DNA from: Pedobacter nototheniae
Lineage (GTDB): Bacteria > Bacteroidota > Bacteroidia > Sphingobacteriales > Sphingobacteriaceae
DNA length: 64,000 nt
Direction: 5' to 3'
NCBI RefSeq assembly: GCF_004335085.1
Contig: NZ_RQRS01000017.1
Span: 61,260 to 125,259, forward strand
A program made the position numbers and the translations under genes. Below the pieces are notes generated by a model, which was not told the DNA's origin, made no database searches, and worked only from the letters and a program-made list of their open reading frames with translations. Shown one piece after another: positions 59,193-64,000 of the stretch. Numbering within the stretch: the first letter of the stretch is position 1; each line of letters opens with the position of its first letter.

Positions 59193-62100
59193 TTAAATTC
59201 TTGTTTTTCTAGGCATTAGGTTTGGTTCTTTTAAGCTGCTTTTTTTCTGTACCCAGGCGAAAACCTGCGGAAGGATGAAGAGCGCAGCCAGGGTTGAAAA
59301 GAATAGCCCGCCAATAACAGCTCTGCCGAGCGGCGCGGTCTGTTCACCGGATTCGCCCATACCGGAGGCCATCGGAATCATCCCAGCTATCATCGCAAAA
59401 CTGGTCATCAGGATTGGCCTTAAACGAATCCCGGCACTCACCACTGCCGCCCGGGTAGAATCTTTATAATCCAGTCTGAGTTTTTCGGCGTTGGTCACGA
59501 TCAGAATCGCATTGGCTACCGAAACACCGGTAGACATGATCATCCCCATGTAGCTCTGTAGATTGAGGGTCGAGCCTGTAAGCAATAATGCGGTAAGCGA
59601 CCCAAGGATTACAGCAGGAACAGTCGAAAGAACCGTCAGTGAAAGCTTGAAAGACTGGTAATTGGCTGCAAGTAGCAGGAATATAACAAGTATCGCAAAA
59701 GCAAGTCCGCCCTGAAGAGAAGATAGCGTCTCTGTCAACAGGCTCGACATACCTTTCACTTCCGCTGTGAGTCCCTTTGGAGGTGTACCTACGGACTTCA
59801 AAGCCTTTTCAACATCGGCCGTCGCCGTTCCAAGATCCTTTTTATAGATGTTTGCGCTCACGGTCAGAAAGCGCCTTGGCCCTGAACGGTCATATTCGCC
59901 TGGGAGGTAACTGGTATTGAAAGTTGCAATATCGCCAAGTACCGGACTGCTCTGCCCTTTTACCAAAGGAATTTCTTTGAGCTCATCCATCGTATTCATT
60001 ACATATTCGGGAACCTGCACCTGTACCTGATAGGTATAGGCAGTTTTTTCATCCAGCCACTGGTTCTTTTCGGTAAAACGGCTGGAAGAGGTACTTGCGG
60101 TAACAGACCTCGCAATATCAACCACGTTCAGCCCAAACTGCGCAGCCTTTAATCTATCAAGGGTAATAGAAACCACGGGAATGTGCAGGGGTTGAGCAAT
60201 CTGGATATCACGGAGGTAATCTATTTTTTTAAGTTTTGCCAAAACCTTATTAGCATAAGATTCGATCTGATCCATATCTTTTCCCGCTACCCTGATCTCA
60301 ATCGGTGTGGCGGCACCCTGGCTCATGATCTTTTCGGTCATGTCGATCGGCTCAAAGGTAATACGCAGATCAGGAAGTTTATAAGCGATGTTCTTTCTCA
60401 GCGCATCCTTCAGATCATCCATATTCACCTTGTAATCTTCATCCAGGTTCACCTGTAACACGGCCTCATGGGTACCGGTATTGAAGATATACAGGTTACT
60501 GGTTCCGTAACTGCTGGGAATGAGCCCAACGTATCCCGAACTTACCGCGACATGGTTATCCACCGTTTGATTGATAATGGAGAGTACCTGCTTGAACTTC
60601 TCTTCGGTACGTTCTAACCTGGTGCCATCTGGCGCTTTGATGCGGATCTGGAACTGCCCGTTATTGAGCTTTGGCATCATGTCCTTTCCAATAAAAACAA
60701 AGCCCAGTCCTGCAAGAGCAATGACCAGAACTAAATAAATCCCGACAATACCCTTTTTCATCGGCATCCACCGCTGGATGATCGCCATGAACCGCACTTT
60801 CACCCTTTCAAAAAAATCATTTTTTTCCGGTTCATCCTTTTCATTTTGCAAATGCTTCTCTACCTGCTCCCCTTCCCTTTCGTCCAACGCTTCCCCAGCA
60901 TGAGCATGGATCTTGCCATGATCATAGTGCTGATAACGTTCTTCCTTGATCATCCAGTTGGATAGAATGGGAACCAGGGTCTGTGCCACGATAAAAGAGA
61001 CAATCATGGTAAAACCAATTGAAAGGGACAATGGAAGGAACATTGCCTTTGGTATCCCGTTCATCATAAAGGATGGCGCAAAAACGGCCAATATACACAG
61101 CAGGATGAGTAGCAGCGGGAAGGCTATTTCCTCACAGGCATCATAAATGGCCTCGCGTTTGGGCTTGCCCATTTCCAGGTGCTGGTGGATGTTTTCAATC
61201 GTTACCGTTGCCTGATCAACTAAAATCCCGATCGCAAGTGCCAGGCCGCTCAAGGTCATGATATTGATTGTCTGACCAAACATACCCAGTAAAAGCACGC
61301 CAATTAAAATCGATACCGGAATGGTGATCACCACGATAAGACTGCTTCGCAGGTCACGCAGGAACAACAATACCATCAGGCCCGTTAACAGGGCACCCAG
61401 ACCACCTTCGGTGATCAGGCTTTTCACCGAGTTGATAACGGCAACAGACTGGTCAAATTCATATGAGATGTGGACATCGTCCGGCAGGAGACTCTGCATT
61501 TCAGGTATTTTGGCCTTTAAGGACTTTACAACTGACCAGGTCGAAGCGTCTGCGGTTTTTACTACCGGGATGTAAACCGAACGTTTCCCGTTGATCAATG
61601 CATAATCTACTGTAACATCTGCTGCATCGGCAACCCTAGCCACATCCCTTACCAATATTGAAACGCCGTTTTTTGTGGCGATGGGAATGTTGTTGAATTC
61701 ATCCACCGTTTTAACCAGAGAATTCATGGAGGTTACCATCATGGTATTGTCCAACCTTAGATTTCCCGAAGGAGACATGACATTGAACTTAGATAAAGCC
61801 CCTACCACCTCGTCCGGAGTCAGATTATAACTCCTTAATTTGCTCGGATCTACACTAATGGTAATCGAGCGGGAATTGGCACCGAATGGCGGCGGCGCTG
61901 AAAGCCCTGCTACGGAAGAAAACATGGGCCTGATACGCGTTGCCGCCATATCATAGATTTCTTTCAGGCTGCGAGATTTGGCCGAGAGTACAAGCTGGCC
62001 GACGGGCAGTGAAGAGGCGTCAAAGCGGACCACCTGCGGAGGCAGTGCGCCTGGGGGAAAGAACTTCATGGCCCGGTTTACCTGAAGAGCAACCTGGGCA

Positions 62101-62414
62101 GAGGCCTCGGCCATGTTGGTGCTCTCATAAAAACTCAGCTTGAGCATGGTCAAACCCTGAATGTTCTTAGCAGTGATATTCTTTACACCGTTTACGTAAA
62201 GGAACTGATCCTGCAGACGGGTAGAGAAAAAACCCTCCATCTGCTGGGGAGACATCCCCCCGTAGGATTCTATAACATATATGGTTGGAGAGTTAAGTTG
62301 GGGGAAAATATCTATTGGGATCTTCAGCGCACTGAGCACTGCAAAAAGCAGTAAACTAGCGGTGATCACCACTGTTGTAATCGGCTTTTTCAGGGCCGAG
62401 GTAACCATTGACAT
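59193..62414 (-). CDS. RND efflux permease (HAE/NolG-like)
   Basis: A 1073-residue inner-membrane pump with twelve helices and two large periplasmic loops. Visible features are KIPIDIFPQLNSPTIYVIES, GGMSPQQMEGFFSTRLQDQF, TM4 with AIGILVDQATVTIENIHQH (single D, E), and a long charged cytoplasmic insertion near residue 500 (HYDHGKIHAHAGEALDER and further Glu/Lys). The insertion carries several His. It resembles hydrophobe/amphiphile pumps rather than HME metal pumps, so drugs, detergents or lipids are more likely substrates than metals. It lies between the adaptor and TolC genes. Confidence 0.88.
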   Translation of the reverse strand: MSMVTSALKKPITTVVITASLLLFAVLSALKIPIDIFPQLNSPTIYVIESYGGMSPQQMEGFFSTRLQDQFLYVNGVKNITAKNIQGLTMLKLSFYESTNMAEASAQVALQVNRAMKFFPPGALPPQVVRFDASSLPVGQLVLSAKSRSLKEIYDMAATRIRPMFSSVAGLSAPPPFGANSRSITISVDPSKLRSYNLTPDEVVGALSKFNVMSPSGNLRLDNTMMVTSMNSLVKTVDEFNNIPIATKNGVSILVRDVARVADAADVTVDYALINGKRSVYIPVVKTADASTWSVVKSLKAKIPEMQSLLPDDVHISYEFDQSVAVINSVKSLITEGGLGALLTGLMVLLFLRDLRSSLIVVITIPVSILIGVLLLGMFGQTINIMTLSGLALAIGILVDQATVTIENIHQHLEMGKPKREAIYDACEEIAFPLLLILLCILAVFAPSFMMNGIPKAMFLPLSLSIGFTMIVSFIVAQTLVPILSNWMIKEERYQHYDHGKIHAHAGEALDEREGEQVEKHLQNEKDEPEKNDFFERVKVRFMAIIQRWMPMKKGIVGIYLVLVIALAGLGFVFIGKDMMPKLNNGQFQIRIKAPDGTRLERTEEKFKQVLSIINQTVDNHVAVSSGYVGLIPSSYGTSNLYIFNTGTHEAVLQVNLDEDYKVNMDDLKDALRKNIAYKLPDLRITFEPIDMTEKIMSQGAATPIEIRVAGKDMDQIESYANKVLAKLKKIDYLRDIQIAQPLHIPVVSITLDRLKAAQFGLNVVDIARSVTASTSSSRFTEKNQWLDEKTAYTYQVQVQVPEYVMNTMDELKEIPLVKGQSSPVLGDIATFNTSYLPGEYDRSGPRRFLTVSANIYKKDLGTATADVEKALKSVGTPPKGLTAEVKGMSSLLTETLSSLQGGLAFAILVIFLLLAANYQSFKLSLTVLSTVPAVILGSLTALLLTGSTLNLQSYMGMIMSTGVSVANAILIVTNAEKLRLDYKDSTRAAVVSAGIRLRPILMTSFAMIAGMIPMASGMGESGEQTAPLGRAVIGGLFFSTLAALFILPQVFAWVQKKSSLKEPNLMPRKTRI

Positions 62415-62421
62415 ATCTTTA

Positions 62422-63813
62422 TTATTTTAATGCGTTTAACAGTGAATCTACTTGATTGGTGGCAATAGCCTTTTGAAAAAGAGCCCGGATGTACAGGTAC
62501 TTTGCGTTAACAAAGTCAGTTTCTGCGCGGTAAAGGATGGTCAGGGCTGCATTGAGCTCAATGATGTCGGTCAGCCCGTTCTTATAAAGGGAGAGCTTCT
62601 GACGGTACCCTGCGGCCGCTGCCTTTAGCTGGTTTGGTATTTCATCGAGTCTCTTATGCGCGGTACTGATTTCAAGGCCTGCCTGAAGGGCGGCATTTGA
62701 TAACATTAGCCGCTCCTGCTGTAGTTCTTTTAAATAAAAGTTGCTGCTGGCCTTCTGGGTTCTTAGTTTCAACTGTCGCCTACGCAGATCAAATAAGTTA
62801 TAGCTAATGCCTACACCCAGGAGATAGTTCTCCCTTTGCCATTCCAGACCACTGGATAGACTGTTGAAATTGTCATTGGCATCAATACTTGATCCCCTTG
62901 ACCATGCCACAGCTTGCAGGCTCACCTTCGGATTATAGGCTTTTTTAACCAGTTTTTCTTTTTCAACGCTGCTGAGGTAATTACTTTTGTAAAAATCAAG
63001 CAGCGGATGGCTTGAACTGTCGGTCAACTTTACCGATAGGTTTACCTCAAGCGATTTTAGCCTATCAAGGATCGTACTGTCAGCGATAATACTTTCCGGA
63101 TTTAACCCGCTGATTGCTGCAATGTCAAGCTGAACCTGTTTATAGGTATTGTCCATTTCAATATAGTTCAACCTTGATTTGGAGAGTTCGGCTCCTGCGA
63201 TACTGGTATCCACACCCGGACGCACACCGCTTCTGGCAAGGGATAAAATCGAACGGCCTATCTGCTCATTGCGACTGATATTGCTTGCTTGAATGGATAG
63301 CATGTCCTGAAGCTTTAATAGGCTTAGGTAATCATCAATGGCGATGGCCCTGGTTTGGTATCGTCGCTGGGCAAACCTCGAGCGCTCTGCGACAAGTTCA
63401 GACTTGGCGACTGCATTCTGAGCTTCGTAGGCACCAAAATTATACACCTCCCAATCAAGGGAAACAATCCCAAGATTAGTAAGCGCAGCCTTGGTAGTGC
63501 TTTCGGTTCTAACGCCCCTAGAATTGGAGGGAACGATACCGAAGGCCATATAGGGCCCTGCCACGTTATTGTTTGAGCCCATATCTGCCTGATAGTTAAG
63601 CTTCAGATTGGGAAGGGCATTCGCCGCGGTCTCCCTTAACTGGGCAGCACGAATGTCCACTGCTGCTGAATCAGCAGCCAATGAGGGCGAAAAAGCGGTC
63701 ACGTGATCGATCAGATCGACGATCCCGATGGGCTTAGGGTCGGTTTGGGCATGGCTTTCCAGCCCCATATATAAAAGTGGGAACAAACAGAAAATCTGTT
63801 TAATACGGATCAT
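62422..63813 (-). CDS. TolC-family outer-membrane efflux channel
   Basis: A 463-residue secreted protein (signal MIRIKQIFCLFPLLYMGLESHA) with two outer-membrane-efflux repeats: GIVDLIDHVTAFSPSLAADS in the first and QKLSLYKNGLTDIIELNAAL in the second, plus AALTNLGIVSLDWEVYNFGA for the barrel strands. It is the first gene of the RND operon and the permease follows in eight bases. Its promoter region is shortened by the IS end about 60 bases upstream. Confidence 0.88.
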   Translation of the reverse strand: MIRIKQIFCLFPLLYMGLESHAQTDPKPIGIVDLIDHVTAFSPSLAADSAAVDIRAAQLRETAANALPNLKLNYQADMGSNNNVAGPYMAFGIVPSNSRGVRTESTTKAALTNLGIVSLDWEVYNFGAYEAQNAVAKSELVAERSRFAQRRYQTRAIAIDDYLSLLKLQDMLSIQASNISRNEQIGRSILSLARSGVRPGVDTSIAGAELSKSRLNYIEMDNTYKQVQLDIAAISGLNPESIIADSTILDRLKSLEVNLSVKLTDSSSHPLLDFYKSNYLSSVEKEKLVKKAYNPKVSLQAVAWSRGSSIDANDNFNSLSSGLEWQRENYLLGVGISYNLFDLRRRQLKLRTQKASSNFYLKELQQERLMLSNAALQAGLEISTAHKRLDEIPNQLKAAAAGYRQKLSLYKNGLTDIIELNAALTILYRAETDFVNAKYLYIRALFQKAIATNQVDSLLNALK

Positions 63814-63875
63814 GTCTCTAAATTAAAATTTAAGGAAAAAGATTTGACGGACGTATAGGACAGGAAACACGGCGA

Positions 63876-63899
63876 GGGTCTGTTCAATAAACTGTGTCA
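63876..63899. repeat. Probable left terminal inverted repeat of an IS256-family element
   Basis: The bases gggtctgttcaataaactgtgtca resemble ends of IS256-family elements (GGGTCTGTT and ACTGTGT). They lie 33 bases before the transposase-like start. The right end is outside the window, so no target duplication can be checked. Confidence 0.5.
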
Positions 63900-63932
63900 A
63901 AAAGAAAATTAATAACTTTAAACATAGGAATT

Positions 63933-64000
63933 ATGTCAGATCAACAAGAAGAGCAGCACTTCAATTATAAAGCATTTGAAGATTCAGCTTTAGAGCAGCT
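63933..64000 (+). mobile_element. IS256-family transposase, N-terminal start (partial)
   Basis: The frame from ATG at 63933 reads MSDQQEEQHFNYKAFEDSAL and continues past the window. F-x-Y-K-A-F-E followed by AL-x-Q-L is the usual N-terminus of IS256-like transposases in Bacteroidota, as I recall it. Only 22 residues are visible, so the family is tentative. The upstream sequence resembles an IS256 end. Confidence 0.5.

Noticed and set aside
1..64000. CRISPR arrays, tRNA or rRNA genes, conjugation or integrase genes
   Set aside because: None could be recognised. Mobility of the island is therefore suggested only by the IS end, the truncated genes and the dense clustering of metal genes.

Overview
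The window looks like a chromosomal or mobile metal-resistance island from a Bacteroidota bacterium, probably family Sphingobacteriaceae (Pedobacter, Mucilaginibacter or Sphingobacterium type). This rests on protein families typical of the phylum (DUF6660-type and HYC/CC/PP-type small secreted proteins, DUF3347, DUF6428, fused CzcA-CzcC pumps), on TAnnTTTG-like -7 promoter elements, and on the scarcity of strong Shine-Dalgarno sequences. No marker gene fixes the genus. No rRNA, tRNA or CRISPR was found.

Layout. (1) 1-7.4 kb, minus strand: membrane and ion genes: start of a PAP2 protein, MgtC, an HD phosphohydrolase, an LTA-synthase-like sulfatase, DUF1345, ZIP, a PAP2 protein that has lost its catalytic residues, and an atypical NRAMP. 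(2) 7.4-15.9 kb: first divalent-cation module: an SPC-type P1B-4 ATPase, CzcB, a CzcA::CzcC fusion and a small Cys-rich secreted protein. (3) 16.5-18.3 kb: decaying genes: a DJ-1/PfpI-YHS lipoprotein with a Trp-to-TGA nonsense change and the 3' part of a TonB-dependent receptor. (4) 18.4-22.1 kb: arsenic operon (metallophosphoesterase, ACR3, ArsC, GNAT, DUF6428, ArsR) behind an 11-bp-arm operator. (5) 22.3-38.0 kb: copper/silver block: CopA ATPase, a multicopper oxidase fused to a CopB-like barrel, a haem-binding protein, two DUF3347 proteins, two CusB-type adaptors, CusC, a CusA split into two overlapping genes, and small Cys/His secreted proteins. (6) 38.1-47.4 kb: second divalent-cation module: MFS, CzcB, another CzcA::CzcC fusion, a His-rich secreted protein and a second P1B-4 ATPase, with a divergent AraC regulator. 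(7) 48.5-56.9 kb, mostly plus strand: sulfur module under a Crp/Fnr regulator: TauE/SafE, two YeeE-like half-transporters, DUF983, persulfide dioxygenase-rhodanese, TsdA-like dihaem cytochrome c and a periplasmic DsrE protein, bracketed by two single-domain response regulators. (8) 57-63.8 kb: an RND tripartite efflux operon, followed by the left end of what looks like an IS256-family element.

How it works together (inference from families). P1B ATPases move metal from cytoplasm to periplasm. RND-adaptor-TolC pumps expel it from periplasm to outside. The oxidase, haem-binding, DUF3347 and small Cys/His proteins handle periplasmic copper or other metals. The sulfur module takes up and oxidises thiosulfate or persulfide.

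Most notable observations: both CzcA::CzcC fusions carry an internal signal peptide with a signal-peptidase-like site after Ala1066 in each, so one gene may yield both pump and outer-membrane channel. Three TGTGA-N6-TCACA-like sites lie upstream of the sulfur genes and match the recognition helix of the local Crp protein. CusA is split in the TM4-TM5 loop by an ATGA overlap. Each metal-efflux gene set is preceded by a small secreted Cys/His protein.
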